A stretch of 64,000 nt of DNA from Granulicella sp. L60 (GTDB lineage Bacteria; Acidobacteriota; Terriglobia; Terriglobales; Acidobacteriaceae), in assembly GCF_009765825.1 (NCBI RefSeq), contig NZ_LMUR01000022.1:590320-654319 (forward strand), written 5' to 3'. Under the pieces are notes generated by a model that saw only the letters and a list, made by a program, of their open reading frames with translations, was not told the origin of the DNA and searched no databases. Shown here one piece after another: positions 15,741-24,760 of the stretch. The position numbers were made by a program, and so were the translations under genes. Within the stretch, counting starts at the first letter, position 1. The number at the start of each line of letters is the position of its first letter.

Positions 15741-16325
15741 ATGAACAAGGGTGAGCTGACGCGGCAACGGATTATCGAAGAGGCTGCGCCGATCTTCAAT
15801 CAGCGGGGATTCGCTGGGTGCTCGATGCAGGACGTGCTGGAGGCGACGGGGCTGGAGAAGGGTGGGGTGTATCGGCACTTTGCCAGTAAGGAAGAGCTGG
15901 CGGCGGAGGCGTTTCAGTATGCCTGGGGGCGGGTGGTGAAGGAGCGGCGGCAGGGGCAGGATGCGATCCCGGGCGCGGTGGGGAAGCTGATTTATACGGT
16001 GAGGCGCTTTGTGGAGACGCCGGGTGTGCTTCCGGGGGGATGTCCGCTGATGAATACGGCGATTGATGCGGATGATGGGAATCCGGTGCTGCGCGGCCTG
16101 GTTTGTGCGGCGATGGAGGATTGGAAGGCGCGGCTTGCAAGCATTGTGGAGGAGGGGATTGCGCGTGGGGAGATTCGGGTGGGGGTGGTGCCGCGACGGG
16201 TTGCGAACACGATGATTGCGGCGCTGGAGGGGGCGCTGATGATCAGCCGGTTGGAGGGGAATCGAACGGCGGTGCAGGATGCGGGTGAGGCGCTGGAGTT
16301 GATACTGGGTGGGCTTGCGGCTTGA
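15741..16325 (+). CDS. TetR family transcriptional regulator
   Basis: This TetR regulator has about 194 residues. The helix-turn-helix spans about 8-55 (QRIIEEAAPIFNQRGFAGCSM, then ATGLEKGGVYRHFASKEEL). The C-terminal region contains PGGCPLMNTAIDADDGNP, typical of the TetR_C_6/YcdC-like group. The frame is open from 15705, but GGAGGGG directly before ATG 15741 and removal of a non-conserved extension favour that start. It most likely represses the divergent DHA2 exporter through the 15631-15652 palindrome. Confidence 0.85.
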   Translation: MNKGELTRQRIIEEAAPIFNQRGFAGCSMQDVLEATGLEKGGVYRHFASKEELAAEAFQYAWGRVVKERRQGQDAIPGAVGKLIYTVRRFVETPGVLPGGCPLMNTAIDADDGNPVLRGLVCAAMEDWKARLASIVEEGIARGEIRVGVVPRRVANTMIAALEGALMISRLEGNRTAVQDAGEALELILGGLAA

Positions 16326-16342
16326 TGGTGCTTGGAGGCGAG

Positions 16343-16372
16343 AAAAATCCCCGATTGATGTCGAGGATTTTC
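16343..16372 (+). terminator. Terminator-like hairpin after the tetR gene
   Basis: AAAATCC-CCGA and TCGA-GGATTTT can pair with one internal mismatch around TTGATG, followed by CTTGTT. It lies 20 bp after the TetR stop codon and before gspF. Confidence 0.45.
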
Positions 16373-16456
16373 TTGTTCGTCCCGCCTCAGAAACAATCTT
16401 CGGGAACGTCTAAGATGGACAGGTGAGTCTTAGCTGGGACGGGTGCCGTAGGGTTT

Positions 16457-17659
16457 ATGACTGAGTTTGTGGTGAAGCTGGCGGATGAGCGGGGGAGGGT
16501 GCAGGAGCAGAGTCATGCGGCTGCTACCGCGGAGGAGCTGCGGGCCCGGTTTACGCAGGCGGGCTACTACGTCTATTCGGTGAAGGCGCGGAGCGTGCTG
16601 GGGTCGGGTTCGAAGAAGAAGGTGAAGCTGGAGACGTTCCTGATCTTCAACCAGCAGTTTTTGACGCTGATCAAGGCGGGGCTGCCGATTCTGGGGTCGC
16701 TGGAGCTGCTGGCGCGGCGGCAGAAGCTGCCGAACTTTCGGGCGCAGTTGGAGGATGTGACGACGCGGGTGAAGACGGGTGAGTCGATCTCGGAGGCGTT
16801 CGAGGCGCAGGGCGGGTTTCCGATTGTGTATACGACGACGCTGCTGGCGGGGGAGCGGTCGGGAAATCTGGAAGAGGTGTTGCAGCGGTTTCTGGACTTT
16901 CAGAGGGTGTCGCTTACGTTTCGGAAGAAGTTGAAGGCGAGTCTGATCTATCCGGCGCTGCTGGTCATCATGGTGATTGGGCTGTTCATCTTTTTGATCA
17001 CGTTTGTGGTGCCGAGGTTTGCGCAGTTGTATGACCAGCTGGGGACGAAGCTGCCGGGGTTGACGGTGTTTCTGCTGAATCTTGGAAAACAGGCGCAGAG
17101 CTATGGAGTGTATGCGGCTGCGGTGGTGGGGGCGGTTGGATTTTTGATCTATCGGTGGTCGAAGACGGATGCGGGGGCGAATCTGATCGATAAGATTCGG
17201 ATCTCGCTGCCGGTGTTTGGGCCGGTGTGGCTGAAGTACCAGGTGGGGCTGTTTTCAAGGACGCTGTCTACGCTGCTGACGGGCGGGCTGCCGCTGGTGC
17301 CGTCGCTGGAGACGGCGGCGAAGTCGATCGATTCGCGGCAGATTGCGTTGGCGGTGCATCGGTCGGTGGAGACGGTGCGCGAGGGTAAGGGGCTGTCGGT
17401 GAGTTTGCAGGCGACGAAGGTGTTTCCGGAGTTGGCGATCGAGATGATCGAGGTGGGCGAGTCGACGGGTGCGCTGCCGCAGATGTTGAACTCGGTGGCG
17501 GAGTTCTTTGAAGAGGATGTGCAGACGAACCTGACGGCGGCGATGAGTCTGATTGAGCCGGCGATTCTGATCATGATGGGGCTGGTGGTGACGACGATTT
17601 TGATTGCGTTGTATCTGCCGATCTTCAGTTTGAGCGCGGGAACGGGCAGCGGGCAGTAA
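16457..17659 (+). CDS. gspF: Type II secretion / type IV pilus inner-membrane platform protein
   Basis: This GspF/PilC homologue of 400 residues is the inner-membrane platform that couples the assembly ATPase to pseudopilin addition. Two T2SSF domains are visible, at about 68-190 and 270-390. Each has the conserved helical core (FLTLIKAGLPILGSLELL; FSRTLSTLLTGGLPLVPSLE) and GE-x-SG motif (AGERSGNLEEVL; IEVGESTGALPQML). Three membrane segments lie at about 165-190, 218-240 and 365-390. The ATPase gene lies 2.1 kb downstream on the same strand, with lipoprotein, exported-protein and hdeD genes between. Confidence 0.9.
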   Translation: MTEFVVKLADERGRVQEQSHAAATAEELRARFTQAGYYVYSVKARSVLGSGSKKKVKLETFLIFNQQFLTLIKAGLPILGSLELLARRQKLPNFRAQLEDVTTRVKTGESISEAFEAQGGFPIVYTTTLLAGERSGNLEEVLQRFLDFQRVSLTFRKKLKASLIYPALLVIMVIGLFIFLITFVVPRFAQLYDQLGTKLPGLTVFLLNLGKQAQSYGVYAAAVVGAVGFLIYRWSKTDAGANLIDKIRISLPVFGPVWLKYQVGLFSRTLSTLLTGGLPLVPSLETAAKSIDSRQIALAVHRSVETVREGKGLSVSLQATKVFPELAIEMIEVGESTGALPQMLNSVAEFFEEDVQTNLTAAMSLIEPAILIMMGLVVTTILIALYLPIFSLSAGTGSGQ

Positions 17660-17698
17660 CGGCGGTTACAATTCGTCCAGCGACGGAGGTGTGTGCCT

Positions 17699-18379
17699 GT
17701 GGTCTCTGGAATTGGGATTCGACGATATTCGCTGGGGCGGATGGCGGCGCTGGGGCTGGTGGCGGTGCTGCTGGGTGGGTGTACGAGCTCGTACTACAAG
17801 GCGATGAAGACGTTTGGGCGCGAGAAACGGGACATTCTGGTGTCGCGGGTGAAGGACTCGAAGAAGGATCAGCTGCAGGCGAAGGAGCAGATCAAGACGA
17901 CGATGGAGTCGTTCCAGGAGCTGACGGGGTTTCAGGGTGGGTCGCTCGAGAAGAACTACAAGAAGCTGAATGGAGAGTACGAAAAGGCTGCGGACAGTGC
18001 GCAGAAGCTGCATAACCGGATCGACTCGATCGATCAGGTGTCGAACGATCTCTTCAAGGAGTGGCAGAAGGAGATCGACGGGATGGAGAACAAGAAGCTG
18101 AAGGCGCAGTCGGCGGTGATGTTGCGGCAGTCCCGGTTGAGTGAGGCTTCGTATGTGAAGTCGATGCGGCAGACGGAGGCTCGCATGACACCGGTGATTA
18201 CGGCGTTTCGGGACCAGGTGACGTTTCTGAAGCACAATCTGAATGCGCGGGCGATTGGGTCGCTGAAGGGGACCTCGGCGAAGATGTCGACGGATGTGGA
18301 TGTGTTGATGGTGAGTCTGGATGGGTCGATGGCGCAGGCGGATTCTTTGATTGCTTCGCTGAATGCGGATCAGCCTTAG
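17699..18379 (+). CDS. DUF2959-type lipoprotein
   Basis: This is a lipoprotein of about 226 residues. Its signal peptide ends in VLLGGC (Cys27), followed by a wholly helical, Lys/Gln/Glu-rich body (KTFGREKRDILVSRVKD, LNGEYEKAADSAQKLHNRID) typical of DUF2959. The family has no known activity; a coiled-coil periplasmic protein is likely. Two GTG codons are possible. GTG 17699 lies eight bases after GGAGGT, while 17693 is too close to it, so 17699 is chosen. The gene lies between gspF and the ATPase gene on the same strand, so a link to the secretion system is possible but unproven. Confidence 0.7.
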   Translation: MVSGIGIRRYSLGRMAALGLVAVLLGGCTSSYYKAMKTFGREKRDILVSRVKDSKKDQLQAKEQIKTTMESFQELTGFQGGSLEKNYKKLNGEYEKAADSAQKLHNRIDSIDQVSNDLFKEWQKEIDGMENKKLKAQSAVMLRQSRLSEASYVKSMRQTEARMTPVITAFRDQVTFLKHNLNARAIGSLKGTSAKMSTDVDVLMVSLDGSMAQADSLIASLNADQP

Positions 18380-18399
18380 ATTTCAAGCTGGAGGAGACT

Positions 18400-18918
18400 G
18401 TGTCTCTCAGGGGCAGAGTTAAGCGGATCTTGATCGTAGGTTGTTTCGGTTCGATGATCGTCGTTCCGTTTGCAGGATTCGGTCAGGCAGAGACGGAGGG
18501 GTCTGACACCTTGGTGACCTCGCATCTCGCTGCGCCGATAAAGGAACGTATCTATCGGGAGTTGAAGGAAGAGTTTAGTGACGGCGGCGGTCTGGAACGA
18601 TCCGTGCTGGACGCTTTCCCGCTGAAGATGATCAAACTAGGTCCGAATGGAAAACAGGGGATACGTATTTGGGGCAGCGGGAAAGACGGTGTACTGGTAT
18701 GCGGTGCGACGGGGAACTGCCCGGTCTGGGTGTTTGATCCAAAGACGGGCGATCTTTTGTTGTCGGCAAATGGGTGGGAGCTCACCTTGGAGAGCACGCG
18801 TCACAATGGCCGCTATGACTTTGTGACGCGACACAATATGAGCGCAGACACGGGTATTCGTGACTGGTACCAGTTTGATGGGCACGTCTACAAGCAGGTC
18901 CGGGAGACAGAGTATTAG
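18400..18918 (+). CDS. Exported protein of unknown function
   Basis: The 172-residue protein has a typical signal peptide (RILIVGCFGSMIVVPFAGFGQA). The mature domain contains a beta-rich segment (GIRIWGSGKDGVLVCGATGNCPVWVFDPKTGDLL) in which two Cys, five residues apart, may form a disulfide. The GTG start is preceded by GGAGGAG at a good distance and follows the DUF2959 gene by 20 bp, so the two are probably cotranscribed. I do not recognise the domain. Confidence 0.6.
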   Translation: MSLRGRVKRILIVGCFGSMIVVPFAGFGQAETEGSDTLVTSHLAAPIKERIYRELKEEFSDGGGLERSVLDAFPLKMIKLGPNGKQGIRIWGSGKDGVLVCGATGNCPVWVFDPKTGDLLLSANGWELTLESTRHNGRYDFVTRHNMSADTGIRDWYQFDGHVYKQVRETEY

Positions 18919-18922
18919 GCTG

Positions 18923-19486
18923 CTAGGCGATGCGGTTGAGGACGCGTTTGGCGGCGAGTGAGAGCATGAGGCGGGAGAAACCGCTGAAGATCATGCTGAA
19001 GCCGACGAGCGTGCCGATGACCCAGACGGAGCTGGCGGGCCAGGAGCGCCAGATCATGATGGCGAGGATGAGGGTGATGACGCCGTCGACGACGAGCCAG
19101 CCTGCGCCGTGACGGGGGCGGAGCTGGAAGAACTGGATGAATTCGACGATGGCCTCGAAGAAGAGGTAGCAGGCGAGGATGAGGGTGAGGGCCAGGAGCG
19201 CGTCGAGCGGGTGGAGGATGAGGTAGACGCCGGTGAAGAGGTAGACGGCGCCGATGAGAAGCTCCCAGATGCGGCCGCCGGTGGTGTGGGTCTTGAAGGC
19301 GAAGACGAGGTGGGTGATGCCGCTGAAGATCATGGCCCAGCCGAAGAAGAGGGTGATGGCGATGCCGGAGAGCGAGGGAATGAGAACGGCGAAGAGGCCG
19401 GCTACGATGAGCAGGATGCTGAGGGCGATGGACCAGTTGACGGCTTTGGGGGCGAGTGCGGAGAGGGTGGCGGGTGCGGTGCTCAT
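18923..19486 (-). CDS. HdeD family membrane protein
   Basis: The 187-residue DUF308/HdeD protein has six predicted membrane helices arranged as repeated two-helix units, for example LSILLIVAGLFAVLIPSL followed by LFFGWAMIFSGITHLVFAF. HdeD of Escherichia coli is linked to acid resistance at high cell density; the molecular role is unknown. ATG 19486 has AGGAG six bases upstream. The gene is convergent with the exported-protein gene (4-bp gap) and divergent from gspE, so it interrupts the secretion locus on the opposite strand. Confidence 0.85.
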   Translation of the reverse strand: MSTAPATLSALAPKAVNWSIALSILLIVAGLFAVLIPSLSGIAITLFFGWAMIFSGITHLVFAFKTHTTGGRIWELLIGAVYLFTGVYLILHPLDALLALTLILACYLFFEAIVEFIQFFQLRPRHGAGWLVVDGVITLILAIMIWRSWPASSVWVIGTLVGFSMIFSGFSRLMLSLAAKRVLNRIA

Positions 19487-19746
19487 GGTGTGCTCCTGAT
19501 GGGTTTCCTAGTGTGCTCGCGGGGGGAGCGTGTTGAGGGGCTTGAGCTTATGCCGGGAGGATACCATAGGAGCCGATTGTGCTGAATAATAAGAGATGTT
19601 CCCGATGCGAGTGAGTGATGGGATTGAGTTTTGCCGTTTATCTTGACCGAGGCTGGTGTGTGGTCGTAGGCGGGGCGGCTTTGACGCGCAGGTTAAATGA
19701 CGCGAAGGTGTGAGTAACAGTTGCAGGGAAGAGGAGTCTTACGCAT

Positions 19747-21381
19747 ATGGCAATAGCACCGTTGGCGATACCGATCAATGAGGCGGGGATGGGCGAGGTG
19801 GAGCGGGCGCAGCTTCTGGCCCGGCGCTACCATGCTGACTTCGTAGACCTGAAGAACTTCAAGATCTCGCATGAGCTGTTCAAGAGCGTGCCGGTGGACA
19901 TGATGTTCCGGTACAACTTTGTGCCGCTGGAGCAGATGGAGGGGCGGCTGGCGATTGCGGTGTCCGATCCTTCGAAGCTGATGGTGCTGGACGAGATCTC
20001 GGGGCTGCTGGGGCAGCGGCTGGCGACGCGGGTGGCGACGCTGAGCCAGATCACGGAGCTGTTGAAGAAGACGGAGCAGAGCCAGCGCGTGTTGGATGAG
20101 GCGAGCGAAGGGCTTGCGTTCGACGTGTTGACTGGGGATGACAACCAGGACTCGAATATCTCGATTGAGCGGCTTACGGGCGAGGACGATATCTCGCCGA
20201 TTATCCGGCTGGTGGATACGACGATCTTTACGGCGCTGGAGCGTAGAGCGAGCGATATTCACCTGGAGACGTTCGACGATTCGCTGCTGGTGAAGTACCG
20301 GATCGACGGTGTGCTGCAGCAGGCGATGGCTCCGATTGCGCGGGAGCATCACCAGACGATTCTTTCTCGTATCAAGGTTATGTCGGAGCTGGATATCGCG
20401 GAGCGGCGCGTGCCGCAGGATGGACGGTTTCGGGTTCGGTACAAGGGTAGGCTGATCGACTTTCGCGTGTCGATTATGCCGACGGTGCATGGCGAGAACG
20501 CTGTGTTGCGCGTGCTCGATAAAGAGTCGATGTCGGAGAAGTTCAAGTCGCTGTCGCTGGATGTGGTGGGTTTTGCGGCGAAGGATCTGGAGCGGTTTCG
20601 GCGGTACATCAAAGAGCCGTACGGGATGGTGTTGGTGACCGGGCCTACGGGTTCGGGTAAGACGACGACGCTGTATGCGGCGTTGAACGAGATCAAGTCC
20701 GAGGAAGACAAGATCATCACGATCGAAGACCCGGTGGAGTATCAGATTCGCGGGATTACGCAGATTCCGGTGAACGAGAAGAAGGGTTTGACGTTTGCGC
20801 GAGGGTTGCGGTCGATCCTGCGGCATGACCCGGACAAGATTCTGGTTGGAGAGATCCGAGATGCGGAGACGGCGCAGATTGCGATCAACTCCGCGCTGAC
20901 GGGGCATCTTGTGTTTACTACAGTACACGCGAATAACGTGGTGGATGTGCTGGGGCGGTTTTTGAATATGGGAGTTGAGCCTTATAACTTCGTCTCGGCG
21001 CTGAACTGCATTTTGGCGCAGCGGCTGGTGCGGCAGGTGTGTGAATTTTGCGTGAAGGATGTGCACTACAGCGACGCCGAGTTGCAGGCGAGCGGGCTGG
21101 ATCTGCAGGAGTGGCGGGGCTTCAACTTTCGCGAGGGACCGGGCTGTATCGAGTGCAATGGGACCGGGTTTCGTGGACGGTCGGCGATTCATGAGCTGTT
21201 GGAGCTGGATGACGAGATTCGCGAGATGCTGCTGGCGAAGAAGCCGGGAAGCGAGATTCGGAAGAAGGCAAAGCAGAAGGGAATGGCGTTTTTGAGGGAC
21301 TCGGCGCTGGAGCGGGTGAGAGACGGAATTACGACGTTGAAGGAGATCAACAAGGTTACGTTCATCGAGGCGGGCCGGTAA
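19747..21381 (+). CDS. gspE: Secretion/pilus assembly ATPase GspE/PilB
   Basis: This 544-residue hexameric ATPase powers pseudopilus or pilus extension. An N-terminal GspE_N domain spans about 10-110. The catalytic domain has Walker A GPTGSGKTT at 299-307, the Asp box around 325-330 (TIEDPVEYQ), Walker B ILVGEIRD at about 365-372 and the His box THVHANN-like FTTVHANN at 390-397. A tetracysteine zinc site is intact (Cys432, Cys435, Cys467, Cys470). It starts the gspE-pilM-pilN-pilO-pilP-pseudopilin run. The domain set fits GspE and PilB equally; the pilMNO neighbours lean toward the pilus lineage. Confidence 0.93.
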   Translation: MAIAPLAIPINEAGMGEVERAQLLARRYHADFVDLKNFKISHELFKSVPVDMMFRYNFVPLEQMEGRLAIAVSDPSKLMVLDEISGLLGQRLATRVATLSQITELLKKTEQSQRVLDEASEGLAFDVLTGDDNQDSNISIERLTGEDDISPIIRLVDTTIFTALERRASDIHLETFDDSLLVKYRIDGVLQQAMAPIAREHHQTILSRIKVMSELDIAERRVPQDGRFRVRYKGRLIDFRVSIMPTVHGENAVLRVLDKESMSEKFKSLSLDVVGFAAKDLERFRRYIKEPYGMVLVTGPTGSGKTTTLYAALNEIKSEEDKIITIEDPVEYQIRGITQIPVNEKKGLTFARGLRSILRHDPDKILVGEIRDAETAQIAINSALTGHLVFTTVHANNVVDVLGRFLNMGVEPYNFVSALNCILAQRLVRQVCEFCVKDVHYSDAELQASGLDLQEWRGFNFREGPGCIECNGTGFRGRSAIHELLELDDEIREMLLAKKPGSEIRKKAKQKGMAFLRDSALERVRDGITTLKEINKVTFIEAGR

Positions 21382-21456
21382 GAGGGCGTTGCACTGGATG
21401 TGGGGATTGGGAGTTTGTTTTCAGGCAAGGTAGTGAGCAAGGTAGTCTAGGACGGC

Positions 21457-22578
21457 ATGGATTTTTTACCGAAGACATTAGGGACGCGGCCTCGGCTTGC
21501 AGTGGAGATTCGACCGGAGGGTGTGGTGGCGGCGCGGGCTGAGGACGCGTCTGCGCTGCTGACGTCTGTGGCTCGGGCAGACCTGGCGGAGGGTGCGGTT
21601 GCGCCGGGGCTGAAGGGCGGCAATATCGTTGATAAGGCGGCGGTGACGGCGGCGGTGCGGAAGGTACTGGATGCTGTCTCCGGACGTGGCCTGGAACGGG
21701 GAGAGCGGACGGGCGGACGGCTGCGGGATGCGACTCTGGTGGTGCCGGACTCTGCGGCGCGCGTGCTGTTTGTCGACTTCGATCAGTTGCCTGCGAAGGT
21801 GGCGGAGGCGCTGCCGGTGGTGCGATTCCGGTTGAAGAAGCTGCTGCCGTTCGATGCGGACGACGCGGTGGTGAGCTATCAGGTGATGTCGAATGAGAAG
21901 GGTTTGGTGAAGCTGCTGGCGGTGGCGATGCCGCGGGCTGTGCTGGAAGAGTATGAGGGCGTGGTGATGGCGGCGGGGTATCTGCCGGGAGCGGTGCTGC
22001 CGAGTACGTTGGCTGCGCTGGCGGGGCTGGCTGAGGTAGAGGCGCCGTCGCTGGTGGTAAACGCAGGGATGGGCGCGGTGACGACGGCGATTGTGCAGGG
22101 TGGGACGCTGATGCTGCACCGGTCTGTTGATATGAGTTCGGCGGCAGATGTGCCGGTGGCGATTGCGGCTGCCATTCCGCTGGTGGACCGTGAGAGCACG
22201 GCGCAGGAGTGGGCACAGCAGGAGCCGCTGGGGCCGGGTGGATGGGATAGGTTCGATGCAGCGGCTGCGATGCAGACGTCGGTGTTAGAGACGGCGCTGC
22301 TGCGGGACGCCGAGGTGAGCGCGACGGCTCGGGAGGTGGCGCAGGGAGTGAGTGTGGCTGCGGCTTACTTCGAGGACTCGTTGCAACACGCTCCGGAGGA
22401 GTTGCTGGTGGCGGGAACGCTGGGTGCGGAGGCGCTGGCCGGGCTGATGGATGAGAGCGGGCTGGAGGGGCTGGTGGTGCGCGAGATAGTGGATGCCAGC
22501 ATGATGGAGGCCGGAGCGGTGACGGCGAGCGTACCGCGTGGATGGCTGGCTGGTGTGCGGGGGGCGTTGAGGAACTGA
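21457..22578 (+). CDS. PilM/GspL-like actin-fold assembly protein
   Basis: The 373-residue cytoplasmic protein has the ASKHA actin-like layout of PilM and the GspL cytoplasmic domain. An opening strand (RLAVEIRPEGVVAARAED) is followed by a DFDQLP/RFRLKKLLPFDADD segment, characteristic of PilM-like proteins in Acidobacteriota. A third domain begins near VNAGMGAVTTAIVQGG. The ATP-binding residues are poorly conserved, so nucleotide binding is uncertain. Its stop overlaps the start of the next gene by one base (TGATG). It would bind the N-terminus of the PilN-like protein at the inner membrane. Confidence 0.7.
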   Translation: MDFLPKTLGTRPRLAVEIRPEGVVAARAEDASALLTSVARADLAEGAVAPGLKGGNIVDKAAVTAAVRKVLDAVSGRGLERGERTGGRLRDATLVVPDSAARVLFVDFDQLPAKVAEALPVVRFRLKKLLPFDADDAVVSYQVMSNEKGLVKLLAVAMPRAVLEEYEGVVMAAGYLPGAVLPSTLAALAGLAEVEAPSLVVNAGMGAVTTAIVQGGTLMLHRSVDMSSAADVPVAIAAAIPLVDRESTAQEWAQQEPLGPGGWDRFDAAAAMQTSVLETALLRDAEVSATAREVAQGVSVAAAYFEDSLQHAPEELLVAGTLGAEALAGLMDESGLEGLVVREIVDASMMEAGAVTASVPRGWLAGVRGALRN

Positions 22579-23366
22579 TGAAGATCTCTGTCAATCTCGC
22601 GACCAGGCCGTTTGTAGAGCTTCGTCCTCTGTTTGCGCGGCTGCGGCTGGCGATGGGGGTGCTGGCGCTGCTGGCTGTGGCGTTTGGGTTTGCGCTGCAC
22701 TCGCTGAACGCGAAGGCGGCGGTGGCGCGGGCGGAGATGGATGCGCTGAAGGCGAAGACGCTGCGGTTTCAGCAGGAGCGGATGGCGAACGAGGCGAGGA
22801 TGCGGCAGCCGCAGAATATGGCGGTGCTGGAGCGCTCGCAGTTTTTGAACGCAGTGTTTGCGCGGAAGAGCTTTAGCTGGACGGCGGTGATGATGGATCT
22901 CGAAAAGGTGCTGCCGGTGGGGGTGCAGCTGACGAGCATCGAGCCGGTGATTACGAAGGAAGGCGATGTGAACATCCGGCTGCGCGTGAGCGGGGATAGA
23001 GAGCGGGCGGTGCAGCTGGTGAGGAATCTGGAGACGTCGCAGAGGTTCCTGTCGCCGCGGCTGGCGTCGGAGCAGGCGCAGGCGCAGGAGACGGGACGCA
23101 ATGCCGCGGTGGCGCAGGTGATCGCTCCGGGAGCGGTGCAGTTCGAGATTTTGAGTGGGTATAACCCGCTGCCGCCAGCGCCTGTGAAGACGGCGAAGCT
23201 GGAGGGACGGGAGAAGGATTCGAGCGTTGCGCCGGATCGGAAGGCGCCGGTGAAGAAGACGCCGAAGAGTGTGCGGAGTTCTGGAGCGCATGGAGTGCAG
23301 GCTGGCTCGGCTGCACCGGCTACTCGCTCGAATGCACCCGCGGCTGCGAAGGGTGGCGTGCGATGA
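22578..23366 (+). CDS. PilN-like inner-membrane assembly protein
   Basis: The protein has about 262 residues. The short cytoplasmic N-terminus MKISVNLATRPF is the hallmark PilN sequence that docks on PilM. A membrane helix (RLAMGVLALLAVAFGFALHSL) and a coiled-coil region (about 45-95) follow, then a ferredoxin-like periplasmic domain (VLPVGVQLTSIEPVITKEGDVNIRLRV). The C-terminal 70 residues are Pro/Lys/Ala-rich and probably disordered. The start overlaps the PilM-like stop and the end overlaps the PilO-like start (ATGA), so translation is probably coupled. Confidence 0.75.
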   Translation: MKISVNLATRPFVELRPLFARLRLAMGVLALLAVAFGFALHSLNAKAAVARAEMDALKAKTLRFQQERMANEARMRQPQNMAVLERSQFLNAVFARKSFSWTAVMMDLEKVLPVGVQLTSIEPVITKEGDVNIRLRVSGDRERAVQLVRNLETSQRFLSPRLASEQAQAQETGRNAAVAQVIAPGAVQFEILSGYNPLPPAPVKTAKLEGREKDSSVAPDRKAPVKKTPKSVRSSGAHGVQAGSAAPATRSNAPAAAKGGVR

Positions 23367-24121
23367 CGGTGATTACAGAGAAGCGCTCTGCACGGTCGTT
23401 GCGTTCTTTGGCGACGCATCAGTGGGTGGAGAAGACGCGGAGGCTGGCGACGCTGCTGAATCTGCATATCGCGGGCGTGGCGGTGCTTGGGCTGGTGAAT
23501 TTGTACCTGCTGGCGCACATGGCGTTTGCGTGGCACGCGGCGAGTGGAGAGAATGCGGCGGCGATCGCGGACCAGACGGTTGCGATGAAGACGGCGGAGA
23601 TTGCGAGACGGCCGCTGGAGGGGTTGGACGAGAAGCTGGCGCAGGCGACCAAGGACGCGGATAAGTTTTATAAGCAGCGGCTGCCGTATGCGAACTCCGA
23701 GGTGGCGGGTGAGCTGGGAGCGTTGACGAAGAAGCAGGGCGTGAAGCTGACGCGGGTGCAGTATGCGTATGCTCCGGTGATGACGGGGACGGCGGGCGAG
23801 CTGATCGAGTCTCGGATGGATGCGAGTTTGAGTGGCGACTATCGGCCGCTGATGCTGTTTATCAACTCGCTGGAGCGGGACAAGGTATTTTTTCTGATAC
23901 GCGCGGTGAGTTTGACGGGGCAGCAGAGCGGGACGGTGGGTCTGCGGCTGGGGTTGACGACGTTCCTGCGGTCGCCGGTGGGGATTGAGAGCTCGGATAA
24001 GAGTGTAGTGGCGGGTTCGGCGGATGCGGCTTCGGCAGATGGTCCGGATAGTGCGGCAGCGGCTGGGACTCAATCTGGTACAACAGCGGGGACGGCGGCT
24101 GGGACTGGGGGGCGGCGATGA
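23363..24121 (+). CDS. PilO-like inner-membrane assembly protein
   Basis: The 252-residue bitopic protein has a basic cytoplasmic N-terminus, one membrane helix (LHIAGVAVLGLVNLYLLAHM), a helical stalk (about 60-120) and an alpha/beta periplasmic domain (VKLTRVQYAYAP, then SLSGDYRPLMLFINSLERDKVFFLI). The phrase from LSGDY to LERD is typical of PilO/GspM. The C-terminal 40 residues are Ala/Gly/Ser/Thr-rich. It should pair with the PilN-like protein. Both ends overlap the neighbouring genes by 4 bp. Confidence 0.72.
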   Translation: MTVITEKRSARSLRSLATHQWVEKTRRLATLLNLHIAGVAVLGLVNLYLLAHMAFAWHAASGENAAAIADQTVAMKTAEIARRPLEGLDEKLAQATKDADKFYKQRLPYANSEVAGELGALTKKQGVKLTRVQYAYAPVMTGTAGELIESRMDASLSGDYRPLMLFINSLERDKVFFLIRAVSLTGQQSGTVGLRLGLTTFLRSPVGIESSDKSVVAGSADAASADGPDSAAAAGTQSGTTAGTAAGTGGRR

Positions 24122-24750
24122 TCAGGCTGACTCCGGATCAACAGAAGAAGGGCGCGATCATGGCTGGGTTTGCGCTGCTGGCAGGCGGGATCTTGTACTA
24201 CCAGCTGCGGGATGACAGTCCGGTTGCTCCGTCGCCTGCGCCTGTGATTGTGACGGCGCCGACATCTGCGGGTGCAGCGCCTGCGCTGAAGGCGGGTGGC
24301 TTAGTGCCTGTGGGGACGGCGGCGAAGAATCTGGGGACGACCTCGGCGCAGCTCGATCCGACGTTGCGTATGGAGGCGATGCTGGTGACGGAGTCGCTGG
24401 TGTACTCGGGCAGCGGGCGGAATATCTTTTCGGCGAGTTCGGTGCCGGTGGAGCTGCCGAAGCCGATTGCTTCGGTGAGGACGAAGGGGGCGGCGGCTCC
24501 GGCGGGGCCTCCACCTCTGCCTCCCGGGCCGCCGCCACCACCGCCGATCGATCTGAAGTTTTTTGGTACGGCGACGGCTGCGAATGGGACGCGGAGGGCG
24601 TTTCTGCTGCATGGGGACGATGTGTTTCTGGCGTCGGATGGCGATATCGTGCAGCGGAAGTATAAGGTGGTGACGATCTCGGCCAACTCCATTGTGGTGG
24701 AGGATATGGCGAACAATAACCGGCAGACGCTTCCGCTGCTGGCGCGTTGA
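24118..24750 (+). CDS. PilP/GspC-like periplasmic assembly protein
   Basis: This 210-residue protein has an N-terminal membrane helix (IMAGFALLAGGILYY), an Ala/Pro/Thr-rich linker, a Pro tract near residues 130-142, and a C-terminal beta domain (IDLKFFGTATAANGTRRAFLLHGDDVFLASDGDIVQRKYKVVTI). The C-terminal domain resembles the homology region shared by PilP and GspC, which links the inner-membrane complex to the secretin. No secretin gene follows in this window. The assignment rests on position after PilMNO and this domain. Confidence 0.6.
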   Translation: MIRLTPDQQKKGAIMAGFALLAGGILYYQLRDDSPVAPSPAPVIVTAPTSAGAAPALKAGGLVPVGTAAKNLGTTSAQLDPTLRMEAMLVTESLVYSGSGRNIFSASSVPVELPKPIASVRTKGAAAPAGPPPLPPGPPPPPPIDLKFFGTATAANGTRRAFLLHGDDVFLASDGDIVQRKYKVVTISANSIVVEDMANNNRQTLPLLAR

Positions 24751-24760
24751 GGTGGGTTGG

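Noticed and set aside
19693-21192. 499-codon minus-strand frame over gspE
   Set aside because: Arg/Gln/His-rich antisense shadow; gspE has complete ATPase motifs.
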